DNA of 64,000 bases from the NCBI GenBank assembly GCA_020284085.1, contig JACEVL010000519.1, positions 1,538,001 through 1,602,000 of the forward strand, read 5' to 3'. Below the pieces are notes generated by a model. That model was not told where the DNA came from. It saw nothing but the letters and a program-made list of their open reading frames with translations, and did not search any database. Below are positions 44,416 to 55,315 of this stretch, piece by piece. Every line of letters starts with the position of its first letter. Position 1 is the stretch's first letter. The position numbers and the translations under genes are program-made. Source of the DNA: Aporrectodea caliginosa. Lineage: Eukaryota > Annelida > Clitellata > Crassiclitellata > Lumbricidae.

Positions 44416-44970
44416 AAGCACTCTTGTTTATTGGTTTGAGAGTCTGAAATCAAGTATAGACTGCACGATATTTGCTAAAAACTCAATAGACTGCACGATA
44501 TTGCTAAAAACTCAAGTCTTTTGGGCTGGATGATCTCGAGGTGTTTTGATGGACAAAATTGCAGTCACTTGAGAAAATGTAATAAAGCACTCTTGTTTTA
44601 TTGGTTTGAGAGTCCTAAATCAAGTATCTGAACTGCAAAGATAGCAGGGATGATGACAGCAGTTACAAGGACGTCACTGATAAGAAAATGGAATACCGGT
44701 ACTTGTGTGAAGATAGCAGTGATGATGATAGCAGTTACGAAGATGTTACTGATGAAAATATCTCGGAAATTATTTTATCATCCATGGGAGACATTTGCTA
44801 ATCTCCTTTGCTCTCTGTGGCCATGGTCAACCTATTTTTTACATGCCGAGTGATTTGAGCTCTGAGATGTTTTGATGGAACAAGTAGGCTACTTGGAAAT
44901 GCTTATTGACACCTATTGTGATGAGAGCAGTTATATGTATGAAGACGTTAACTGTAAGACTATTTTTACC
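44416..44970 (+). repeat. Partial tandem duplications with an acidic 24-residue repeat
   Basis: AGCACTCTTGTTTATTGGTT at 44416-44450 recurs at 44586-44606, and GAGGTGTTTTGATGGA at about 44537 recurs near 44866. Inside, an open frame (44619-44801) holds a 72-bp in-frame tandem repeat: D-S-R-D-D-D-S-S-Y-K-D-V-T-D, then 24 codons later D-S-S-D-D-D-S-S-Y-E-D-V-T-D. A third partial copy (D-E-S-S-Y-M-Y-E-D-V-N) lies near 44916-44955. Possibly a transposase or gene relic. Unidentified. Confidence 0.5.
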
Positions 44971-45149
44971 TGCAGAATGATATAAGTGCTGAGCTTCACA
45001 TTCATCTGCTCAGCCTACAGTGACTGATGCCACTCCTCCATCAGCCTTCAACTGTCATTAGTGGCTTTTATCTTACCAATGTGCACACTGAAAGACAGTA
45101 GTGTAAACTATTTCCACGTCCATGACCAGTGACTGTGAATCTTGTACAG

Positions 45150-45154
<5 letters not shown>

Positions 45155-45191
<37 letters not shown>
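45155..45191. repeat. (TA)n microsatellite
   Basis: About 37 bp of TA followed by TTCGTTTATTAGGACC. Confidence 0.97.
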
Positions 45192-45193
<2 letters not shown>

Positions 45194-46444
45194 GTTTATT
45201 AGGACCAATGGGGCTGGCAAACCGCAGCTGAGTACCCTGCATAGATGCCATTGCATTCGGTTGACCTCTCTTCTAAACCTGCTGTAAGTTCTTATGACAT
45301 ACATTCTTCCTGTGGTCGGAACAAGCCATGCCAGTGAATGTCGACGAGCTACACATACCACCACAAGAAGGACCAGACTATAGCAACGCCTAAGATAAAG
45401 CCTCCAACGTGTTGAAATAGTTATGAAGTTGAGAACAGAAACTTTGCATCGCAGTGTTCAAGGCTGAAAAACAAATAAAAATCCTGCAAGCTGGAAACTT
45501 TATTAACCTAAGCTGTGATTAAGCATAACGTTCAGAGCCATGAGCTTTTAGATATATGCAATTTTCTTAATTGATATTCTCAGAAATGCAGTTGTTAGAT
45601 GGTCATCTTTGGACTTTTAGATTGAGAAGTTTGTGTTAACATATTGAGATAAAATTTGGCAAATTTGTCCCAATAGCATCAACAGACCTCTGGATATTGA
45701 GCCCGGGAAAACCCCAGGTATAACCTAACTGCCAGTGGGTCACATATGCATACATAGATACGTGTAAACACACACTTATATGTACATACGTACATATACA
45801 TGCTTGCATTTATGCATTTCGGTTTAATTACCAAACTCAAGAAAGCATACATGTGTCAAGAGCTCTTCACTTAAATCAGATGCAAAGGACACACCCAAAA
45901 GGAACAAAACCTCACCCTTAATTAGGATTGCCTATTAACCCAGTTGAACTCAGATGGCTGTTAACGCCCACTATGACAAGACACATTATGTGAACATAAC
46001 AACCAAAATGTGGCACAAACATAAATGAACATTGAAATATTTCAACTATACTATAAATTCACTAAGTGAACAGTTGTTAGAGGGCTTTCTAGGCAATTGT
46101 GGGTCTCATAATTGCTTAAAAAGAATTTTATTCTGAGGTTTTAGATTTTGGGTATCATAGATGAGACTAACTTTTGCTGCAAGTGCACACTTGGAATGAA
46201 CAGTTAAGAAAGTTGCATCTGATTTTTAAAGGGTTGCAAGTTAGGTATTGGACGATTGTGGACACAATGAGGGACCTGCAGATTTAATATGCAAATAATG
46301 GCTTATTCAGTAATTTACCTGAGGTATGCACTGTTGTTGAAATAGCCCTGTTGACTGTTTATTACGATCATACCTGAACATAAAGATGGAAATTTGGTAC
46401 TTATCTATGGCATTAAATGTTAAAATGTTCACTCCAGGGAATCA

Positions 46445-46565
46445 TTGTATGTACATACATGCATGCATATAAACTTAAGTAAATATATACATGCATACAT
46501 GCATATACATACATACATGCTAAAATACATACATAAATACTATACATACAAAGGTAGTAGGTACA
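46445..46565. repeat. CATA-type microsatellite
   Basis: Interrupted (TACA)n/(CATG)n. The minus frames rich in Tyr/Val/Cys/Met here are artefacts. Confidence 0.85.
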
Positions 46566-47064
46566 TACCAGCCCTCTAACTATAGATGAATTGTCTGACC
46601 TCTTTAGAGTCACTGGTCTAGAACCAAACACTGAAATAGCTTTTATATTTTAATGACACAAGTGTCAGACTGTAGGCCTGCAAGAATGAATGCTTTAGTG
46701 TTTGAGTGTTGCTGTTCTGGTCTCCTTACCCTGAAGTGGTCAGACCATAATAGGACACTTGTAGATTGTTTTCTTTGCGAGTGGGTGACGTATAAAGACA
46801 TAAAGATAAAAACTGGCGGCTGACCTCAAAGAGTAATTCTTATATCTAGAATTATGAAGAATTATTTGTGGCATGGAGAATTGAGAAATTCACCTATATT
46901 GATTGCAGGCTTCCAGTCTAATAACCTGAAGAGGTTTAGTTTAATTGAAGCATTTCTGGTTTATTGTCCATATTGTCCTTTAACCTAGTTTGGATTAATG
47001 AAAGTTGGCAGGGCTTGTCATAGTTGAAGAGTAAAATTAAAAACCTTATTACTATTTTACTGCC

Positions 47065-47150
47065 GTCTATTCTATTCTATTCTATTTACGGACTTATAAA
47101 GCGCCTCTTGCAGTACAACCTAATCAGAGGCGCATATGTCTATATGCAAT
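47065..47150 (-). mobile_element. LINE/SINE 3' fragment, minus
   Basis: (TTCTA)n tail at 47064-47084, then GGACTTATAAAGCGCCTCTT and AATCAGAGGCGCATATG. Same 3' end family with a different tail repeat. Confidence 0.6.
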
Positions 47151-47739
47151 ACATGAGCGGAGTTATTTTTAAAATCTTATCATGTTAAATAGCCAATGTA
47201 AAATAAGGTTTTAATAAAAATTAAATCCCAGGCCGGGTCTGGCTTTCATCAAATATGCACATGTGAATTCAGAAGAATGTTTTGTTGAGATCATCACAGT
47301 AAAACCTTTTCAGCATAGCTTTTTGAACTTGCATGTAGTGCTACCTTTATCAGAGATAACTGTAACTAATTATTTCGTATTTTGCTCAATTCGGCTTATC
47401 TGAAGCTGTGCCCATCCAAAAGACTTCTACAATTTGTTTGCAGTAGTTGCATTGAATTATTGTGATTGTTTACAAATTTATACAGAAACCTGAAACTTCA
47501 GGTCTGATGATTGCTTAAAAAATTTATTCGGAAGTCTTAAACGTCTGGTTTCACGAGTTTTTAAAATTTCTTTAGATGTCTTAGACTTTGGTGTCAAAAT
47601 TAAATACAGAGAAATGTATTCAGGTGTCTTAGATTTTGGGTCTCGTTATTGCTTACGAAGAAACTTCTTCAGATGTCTTAGATTTCAGTATCTTCCTTCT
47701 CTGGTCACAGATTTCTCTGCTGTGCAATGCTTGGCAACT

Positions 47740-48035
47740 TGGTTGTTCCACCGCCCCGGTCTTCCACGGTCCAGCATAGAAGTTTTGCTGTGGTCGGCCC
47801 ATCCTCATGGAACAAGCTTCCTAACAGCCAGTGACATGACCTTCTCAGCCTCTCTTTGCCTTTGCCTCTTTTCTGCAAACGCTTGAAGACCATTTTGTGC
47901 GATCGTGGTTTCATTGTGTTATGTCGGGAGCACCTGTGATGACTCAGTGATGTCTACAACTCTACATGTATCAGTGATGAGTCTCTCTTGAAGTGGCGCT
48001 ATATAAATGAGCAATTACAATTACAATTAAAAAAT
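47740..48035 (+). pseudogene. CR1-like LINE C-terminus and 3' end
   Basis: One frame reads S-F-A-V-V-G-P-S-S-W-N-K-L, then C-K-R-L-K-T-I-L-C, the end of a CR1/Jockey-group LINE protein. A short 3' UTR follows: CTCTTGAAGTGGCGCTATAT then AAATGAGCAATTACAATTAC with a (CAATTA)n tail. The GGCGCTATATAAAT terminus is the same as that of SINE-C. This fragment therefore represents the LINE whose 3' end SINE-C carries, as far as the sequence shows. Confidence 0.75.
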
Positions 48036-48671
48036 TTTGGGTCTGATAATTGCTTACAAAGTCGATTTATTTTAGAGTCTTAAAATTGTTTAGACCTGTA
48101 AAACTGTTTATGATATTGCATCGATTTTTCCTACTGACATTGTACTATTCTTTCACTATTGTATGCATTGCTGTTGTAAAGTGTGGGCCTTTGTCTCGCA
48201 GTAATAAAGATTATTTACGTGTTAACTTATTGAGATACCCTGAACTCAGAGTATTTGTAATTGTGTTTCAAAGTTTGGCTGATATGTTAGACTTCGGGTA
48301 GTTTTATCATGCAGACAATATTAATTTTAGAGATGCAATAGACATTCGATAATATAATTAAATACTACAGGTAGACGAGATTTAGGAGAGTTCAGAGGCT
48401 GGACCAGGCAGGGTGCAAGTGGTCCCTCTGGCTATGACGCATTTGGAGAGACTCTGTCTGTTTGAGCATGAGTGTGATTTATTCGACTGATTGAAGCCGG
48501 ATTGAACCTAACGATCTCATTCAGGTAATTCGTAGATCCTATGAAGTCCTGTATAATATGTGGATTGCCGATAACGAGACCTTAGCGTAATGAGTCTGTG
48601 TGTGTGTGTGTGTGGAAATTGACTTCGTCTACCTGTCTTTCGTTAATAACCGAAATGCTATTGATTTGCAG

Positions 48672-48721
48672 TTGCAGCCGAGCGCTACGACCCCGAGGCG
48701 GACGAAGACGATGGCTTAAAG
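48672..48721 (+). CDS. PRKAR2: PKA RII exon: linker after the inhibitor site
   Basis: A 50-nt exon between TTTGCAG and GTAAGA. With the G carried from the previous exon it reads [17 protein letters not shown] and ends in phase 0. Family knowledge: RII subunits have S-V-x-A-E-x-Y-(N/D)-P-(acidic) right after the R-R-x-S site, so order, spacing and acidity all fit. The linker lies along the catalytic subunit in the inactive holoenzyme. The donor is followed within 60 bp by CAG repeats and a TGGA tract. Confidence 0.93.
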
Positions 48722-48779
48722 GTAAGACAACTAGTCTTGGTCCAGCAGCAGCAGCAGCAGGCAGACGGGGAAGGATGGC

Positions 48780-49095
48780 GGGAGGGATGGATGGATGGAT
48801 GGATGGATGGAGGGAGGAGGGAGGGATGAATGGATGGATGGAGGGGTGGGTGGGTGGATGGAATGGAATGGAGGGATGGATGGATGGATGGATGGGTAGA
48901 TGGATGGATGGATGGATGGAATGGATGGAATGGATGGATGGGTGGATTGATGGATGGATGGATGGATGGGAGGGAGAGGGACGGACGGACGGTCGGACGG
49001 ACGGAGGGAGGGAGGGAGGGAGGGAGGGATGGATGGATGGATGGATGGATACATGGGTGGGTGGATGGATGGATGGATGGATGGAATGGAAGGCG
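48780..49095. repeat. (TGGA)n-rich minisatellite/microsatellite
   Basis: About 315 bp of GGAT repeats with GGGA, GGAC and GGAATG variants. Purine-rich on plus. The Met/Asp/Gly/Trp frames on plus and Ser/Pro/His frames on minus are artefacts. Confidence 0.95.
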
Positions 49096-49540
49096 GTAAT
49101 GAAGGAAAGGGGCTGGAAAGACCGCGTGGCTGGAGAAGGTGACGGAAGACTGGAGAGGAGGAGGAGAAGGAGGAGAAGATGGAAGAAGCAGGACCTGGTG
49201 GCGATCGATATATTTGCATGCCGAGGAATACAGAAGTAGAGAAAGGTTTCGTTTGATTGACAGGAGGGAGCGCCACAGGGTCTGAGGAGGGAGGGAGGGA
49301 AGGATGGTGGGTTGCTAGTGGTTTCTGCGGAAGGTGATGGCGGCTTCTCTGGGAGGCTGCTGCTGCTGCTGGTGCTGCTGGCTTTTCAAAGTGATGTTTA
49401 TGTCGTGTCTTATTGCGACCGCGGTCGGCAGATGCTTGAGGCTGTGAACAGTTTCCAGTTTGACAGTTACGCTTTGTTCCTCTGCTTATGGTCCCTACGT
49501 CAGCAGTTCATGGGTCGTCGCTCAGGAATTTATACACAGT

Positions 49541-49856
49541 CTTGTCTCGATGGTGTAGTGGTTAGAGCGCTGGACTGTCAGTCGAGAGGTCAGGGTTCAA
49601 ATCTTCGCCAGGGCAGAAACTTTGGTTCCAGATTTCTGTGCCACCAGAACTCCTCTAGCCAACTCAGCTATAATGAGTGCATTGATTGTACAATGTCGGT
49701 GGGAAGATGAGACGGTGAGGGAGATCATTGGCCACCCGCAGTCATATGCTGAGGCTAAGAAAATGAAGTCGCTGACACTTCATACCCATGGCTGCTCAGG
49801 GCTAGCTCAAGGGACTGCTCAGGGCTAGCTCAAGGGACTGCTCTTCTTCTTCTTGT
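49541..49856 (+). mobile_element. SINE-B copy 6
   Basis: Head GATGGTGTAGTGGTTAGAGC, B-box GGTTCAAATC, body AGCTATAATGAGTGCATTGA and GTCGGTGGGAAGATGAGACG. The end has a direct duplication of GGGCTAGCTCAAGGGACTGC (49798-49843), then a short TTC tail. Confidence 0.9.
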
Positions 49857-49858
49857 TC

Positions 49859-50028
<170 letters not shown>

Positions 50029-51359
50029 AGAGACACCAGCATCCGTCTCTGTCAGGTCATAATATGACTGTCAAACAATCCACGTGAGATTGTGGATGAC
50101 GTGTAGACATAATAGTAGCAGTTTCTAATCATCTGGTGTGCCAACCAGACAATTATGAAATACTGTCAGTTTTACAGGATTTAAAACCCCAAAGAAAGGC
50201 TGTCGTGTAATGTATCATAGCGAAGCGTGGATGCCCCAAAGAAAGGCTTCCATGTAATATATCATAGCTGAGCATGAATGCAAAGTGCTGTTGGTCGGAC
50301 CAGTTTATGGTAGACTTTTGGAGGGGAAAGGCTGTTTATTGCCTTTTGGGTTGGCATTTTTGATTTATAGTGCTTAAACAGACCAAAGGAAGCTCCAAGC
50401 AAAATGCCATATGTTATGCCTTGCACATGCGCCTCCATCTGCTTAAGATAAGAGGCAGCAATACAATGATGTGCTGCCTTTCCATTAAGACTAGTCTTTG
50501 CCAGAGGACTTCCTTGTAATGTTTAGCAAATTCTGATTCCATTTGCTTCTGTAAATCAGAAACAGCTTGCCTGCTGTGAGTGGCAAAATTGTTTGTACTG
50601 GAAACCGACTTTGTTGTGTGAACATTTCTTTATTGATAAGCTTGTCTTTCCATAACTGAGTCTGTATATGAGAAGCATCCACGTGTTATGCTTCTTTTGG
50701 GACCCACATCAAGCACCATTTTGTAACAAGGTTGGATCAAGGGATCATGTTGTAAAGCTGAATTTAGTTGGACTCTAAAACCAGATTGCAAGATTTGTGT
50801 TTATAATTATCAGTATTACAAAATTCTCTTGTTTGAGTTTGCCTGATGGTTTGAATTGAATTTGTTTGTTGCACAGAACCGGGTTTAGGTTACAGTCATG
50901 AAACAGAAAGTACAACTGGTGCAAACGAGCTGAGAAAACCTGATAGCTTATACTAAGCTTGACCCCTCTTTCTTGATTATTATTCATAAGTGTATTTGTT
51001 AGTTAATTAGAACTTAAATAATAGTAATAATAACAATAACAGCAGTACAGCACCACAATACTGTTAATATAAATAATGATTTAGTAATAAAAATTTATGA
51101 TAATTATAGGTCTGGTAAGTAATGCTAACATATTAAATGCAGAATATGGTATAGTTTAGACAGGTGAGCAGATTCAGGTCTATTGACCAAATGGCATCAT
51201 CATTAGAATATTTGAAAAACAACCTTGCCAAGTCACAGGGAAGCAAACGGTTCTGTAAAAAAACTGTTCAGCTGGAAGCTGTTCTTCTGAGGCATTCGGA
51301 TATGAATGATAGACAGAAAGTGATAGTCAGTCTGAAGTGGCACTTGGAACTACTGCTTT

Positions 51360-51540
51360 CTTGGCACATTGGCTGATTGGTAGAGTGCTTGGCTTGTACT
51401 GTGAAGAGTATGGGTTCGAGCCTTGCCCGAGGTTGTTGCTGTGTAGGGACCTTGAGCCAGTCCTTTACTCACAGTTGTTCAGTGCCATCGATGCTTTGTT
51501 GTGTTGTTGTGTGGGCAGTTCTGAACTTTGGAAGGGGGCA
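51360..51540 (+). mobile_element. SINE-C-like copy, diverged
   Basis: Head TGGTAGAGTGCTTGGCTTGT with GGGTTCGAGCC, then TGTGTAGGGACCTTGAGCCA and GTCCTTTACTCACAGTTG. 3' part decayed. Confidence 0.7.
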
Positions 51541-51694
51541 GTATCTAATTGGGTACTGTGATGTTCTTAGTGAATTTCGGGGGATATTTTTCTCCCTGGA
51601 TAAATGCAATCTTTACATTGCATTTCGTATCAGCTGATGGCCAAATTTCTTGCCATGGATCAGTTTTGATGCTAGGGTACTGTCTCATATGGGA

Positions 51695-52148
51695 TAGAGC
51701 TGTACCGATTAAACGGCCATACGCGTAATCGGGCCGATTATTAGAACAATCGGTATAATTGGGTATCGGCAGAAATAATCGGTTAATCAGTGCCGATGTC
51801 AAAATTGTGTTATAATTTAATCATTTTACATGAATTATTGCATATTCCAAGTTTTTTTAATCGATTTTCATCTATAGTTTTACGTCCCTTATTATTCATG
51901 CATTAAAACATGTCGTTAACAACTTCCCAACTTAGTTTAGACGTCCACCCTTATAGTTGTGACAATAGATTACTGGTTTATGTTTCGGAACCAAACATTT
52001 TGAATAAACAAATAATTAAATATTCGGTCTCATAATGGGTATTGGCAGTTTAATAATCGGCTATACGCGGTATCGGTATCAGCAATTTAATAATCGGCTA
52101 TACTTGGTATCGGCATAATTGGCAAAAATCGACATCTGTACAGCTCTA
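51695..52148. mobile_element. hAT-like non-autonomous element, 454 bp
   Basis: Left end TAGAGCTGTACCGATTAAAC. The right end in reverse is TAGAGCTGTACAGATGTCGA. The first 11 bp match perfectly and the match resumes with GAT. Perfect 8-bp target duplication ATATGGGA (51687-51694 and 52149-52156). Near each end, motifs of the type AATCGG and TATCGG(C/T) recur many times (51740-51800 and 52040-52130), a plausible subterminal binding array. No coding region. Confidence 0.93.
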
Positions 52149-52156
52149 ATATGGGA

Positions 52157-52440
52157 TGTTAATATTTCACCATATAAGCTGCTATTCCAATATTTTTAAT
52201 TTTTTACCATAGAAACTGTTGTCCCAAATGAGATTTCAGTTTTTCACCATAGAAGCTACAGTTCAAAATGAAAATTTTAAATTTTTCACCATAGAAGGTA
52301 CTAGAAGCTACATTCCAAAATGAGATGTTTTAATTTTTCACCATATGAGCTGTTATTTCAAATGTAATTATAAGTTTTCTTTATAGAGGCTACAATCCAA
52401 AATGAGGTTTTAGTGTTTCACCGTAGAAGCTTTGTTTGAT
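52157..52440. repeat. Imperfect tandem repeat, about 55-bp unit
   Basis: Five diverged copies with TTTTTCACCATAGAAGCTAC followed by A(T/G)TCCAAAATGAGAT(T)TT. It starts right after the hAT-like element, whose target duplication ATATGGGA overlaps the first unit. Confidence 0.8.
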
Positions 52441-52671
52441 TATTTTTGTTTCTCGGCCACTGGCAGGAAATTCCACACAAGAGCTTCCTCATGGCGCCAC
52501 TGTATAAACAGGTTTTTGATCACACTGTAGCGTTACCTTTGCTTTGAAAATGGTTTTCTTTCGCATGGTTTTGTTTCGACGTTCTCTGCTTGCAACATTT
52601 TCGTGTTGTTTTGACTTTCCTTTTTCCTCCTTTGTCTTGATTTGCTTTTATTGCTGTTGATCGTTTCTCAG

Positions 52672-52755
52672 GTGGTCCACCCGAAAACGGATGAACAGAG
52701 ACAACGACTGAACGATGCCGTGAAAAACATCTTGTTATTCCGATCGCTGGAAGAG
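52672..52755 (+). CDS. PRKAR2: PKA RII exon: start of cAMP-binding domain A
   Basis: An 84-nt exon (28 codons, phase 0 at both ends) between TTTCTCAG and GTACAG. It reads [16 protein letters not shown], then [15 protein letters not shown]-(T/S)-D-x-Q-R-x-R-L is highly conserved in RII, and the I-L-L-F-(K/R)-x-L segment belongs to the N-terminal helical motif that opens cyclic-nucleotide-binding domain A. The preceding intron ends in a good polypyrimidine tract. An unrelated minus frame covers the exon (52520-52867) and is a shadow. Confidence 0.95.
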
Positions 52756-53369
52756 GTACAGTCCAACTACTATGGAAAACATCCAGCGTTGAGTAGTCTG
52801 ATATGCTTGTTGGTTTGGTAGAACATTGAAGAGATGGAGTGGAGAAATGGTTTCGATTTCTGTCCACTTTCTAGCCATATCATTAGGTTCATATAATTTT
52901 ATGACTGTTTCTAGATTTATGATATGTCTGGACTAACAAACGAGAAGTGAAAATACCATAAGTGGAAGTTGTCATAACAACTTCCATCTTTTTCTGAGTT
53001 TAAAGAATCATTTCTGTTTGAGTAAGGGATTTGGAATTACAACATTTACTCTGATAGCAGTAGAAATTAACATTGATGACGACATTAATTGACAATACAT
53101 TCATATGACAATGGAGCTCTTGTACCTGGAGTAGCTTTTACCAGAGTTGTTGTGTAAACTTATGAATAAAATATGTATGCAGGAAGGAAGCAGAAATTTC
53201 TGTGGACAGAGCAGACGGTGATGTCAACAGAATGCTCGCAGATATAAATATTTTAATAATAAAATAGTTTTTCTTCCCAGTGGCCATTTCCTGTAATCCA
53301 ACCAAACTGGCCGACAGTTGGTGACTGGTATTGTGCTTTGTCATCAGAAAGCTCAGTTTCTAATTGGAA

Positions 53370-54560
53370 TGTTTCAAAACAATGTTCAGCTGATAAAATT
53401 CAAACAATGTTCAGCTGATAAAATTCAAACAATGTTCAACTGATAAAATTCAAACAATGTTCAACTGATAAAATTCAAACAATGTTCAACTGATAAAATT
53501 CAAACAATGTTCAAATGATAAAATTCAAACAATGTTCAACTGATAAAATTCAAACAATGTTCAACTGATAAAATTCAAACAATGTTCAGCTGATAAAATT
53601 CAAACAATGTTCAACTGATCAAATTCAAACATTGGCAACTGGTAATTTCAAAACAATGTTCAACTGATAAAATTGAAACAATGTTCAACTGATCAAATTC
53701 AAACATTGGCAACTGGTAATTTCAAAACAATGTTCAACTGATAAAATTCAAACAATGTTCAACTGATCAAATTCAAACAATGTTCAACTGATAAAATTCA
53801 AACAATGTTCAGCTGATAAAATTCAAACAATGTTCAACTGATAAAATTCGAAACAATGTTCAACTGATAAAATTCAAACAATGTTCAACTGATAAAATTC
53901 AAACAATGTTCAACTGATAAAATTTAAACAATGTTCAACTGATAAAATTCAGACAATGTTTAGCTGATAAAATTCAAACAATGTTCAACTGATAAAATTC
54001 AAACAATGTTTAGCTGATAAAATTCAAACAATGTTCAAATGATAAAATTCAAACAATGTTCAACTGATAAATTCAAACAATGTTCAGCTGATAAAATTCA
54101 AACAATGTTCAACTGATAAAATTCAAACAATGTTCAACTGATAAAATTCAAACAATGTTCAACTGATAAAATTCAAACATTGGCAACTGGTAATTTCAAA
54201 ACAATGTTCAACTGATAAAATTCAAACAATGTTCAACTGATAAAATTCAAACAATGTTCAACTGATAAAATTCAAACAATGTTCAACTGATAAAATTCAA
54301 ACAATGTTTAGCTGATAAAATTCAAACAATGTTCAAATGATAAAATTCAAACAATGTTCAACTGATAAATTCAAACAATGTTCAGCTGATAAAATTCAAA
54401 CAATGTTCAACTGATAAAATTCGAAACAATGTTTGACTTGTGATATTCAGAACGATATTTGACTGGTATATTCCAAAGAATGTTCCACTGGTAAAATTCT
54501 AAGCACTGTTCAATTGGCAGAATTGAACACATTATTCAACTGATAAATTGAAAACAATGA
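53370..54560. repeat. 25-bp minisatellite with higher-order structure
   Basis: About 43 units with core CAATGTTCAACTGATAAAA and linker TTCAAA. Variants: AGCTG, TTTAGCTG, AAATG, a 24-bp unit lacking one A, and an ACATTGGCAACTGGTAATTT form present at about 53625, 53703 and 54175. A multi-unit block with several rare variants in the same order occurs at about 54004-54130 and again about 298 bp later. Units after 54425 are strongly diverged. Confidence 0.97.
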
Positions 54561-55035
54561 TCGTTAAAAAGTAAAGATAGGCTATAATGGAACCAGCATA
54601 TGTACATGAACCCATTCACTTGATTAGAAATTAGTATCTGTTGCTTACAGGGCTTCCTTATTACGTCAGTGCTCAACCATATTTATAGCTTGCACAATGT
54701 CAGAAATCTGTGGCACAGGTGACCTGAACAATAGCAATTATCTGATCAAAGATAGATATTACCTGTACTGCATTTGAGAAAAGGATTGAGTTAATGATTC
54801 CTTCAAGTAGCTGATCTGATTCATTCCATTGCCATTTGAAAGTGCAAGTTATTGGACGTGTGATGTCTTAAGCCCTTTCTAAAGAACAGGACAATATTTT
54901 AGAGAGTAAACAAACTAGGTTATATTTTGACCTTGTATGCTCTTTTCTGTGCTGGCCAAAGTTTATTCACACGTAGTAGAAAATAGATTTTGTTTAACAT
55001 AGTCTACTATTACATCAAGGATCTTCACTCTTACT

Positions 55036-55315
55036 CAGTGCTGTAGTGGTAAATTTAGAGGTGTGTACACGCTACATTAGCCTACAGCCTTCAGGTTATT
55101 TTCCCGAAAGTTTGAGGGGTATGAGTTTGTAGTTTATAGTCTTAAAAAGTTATAGACTAGTCTGCACACTCTACACTATGCAGCATTAAACAAAAATATG
55201 TCAAAGCACGTTCTGGAGGTGAGTACACTCTTTGCACAGGCGAGTATACTAAAAGAAAAAATATTTGAGGTGAATACACGCTGTATACCCGCAAATACCC
55301 TCATCTACAGCCCTG
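55036..55315. mobile_element. hAT-like non-autonomous element, 280 bp
   Basis: Left end CAGTGCTGTAGTGG; the right end in reverse is CAGGGCTGTAGATGAGGG. Perfect 8-bp target duplication CTCTTACT (55028-55035 and 55316-55323). Internal repeats of GAGGTG(A/T)(G/A)TACACGCT-type sequence lie near both ends. CAG(T/G)G(C)-type ends with 8-bp duplications are typical of hAT. No coding region. Confidence 0.9.

Noticed and set aside
47614..47886. 90-codon plus frame
   Set aside because: Out of register with the LINE C-terminal frame that explains this sequence.
48598..49276. 213- and 181-codon frames on opposite strands
   Set aside because: Both are translations of the TGGA tract. The plus frame only incidentally overlaps the true RII exon, in another register.
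52520..52867. 115-codon minus frame over an RII exon
   Set aside because: Shadow of the real exon on the other strand.
53370..54560. CRISPR-like array of regular 25-bp repeats
   Set aside because: No unique spacers; the units are contiguous, and this is animal intron DNA.
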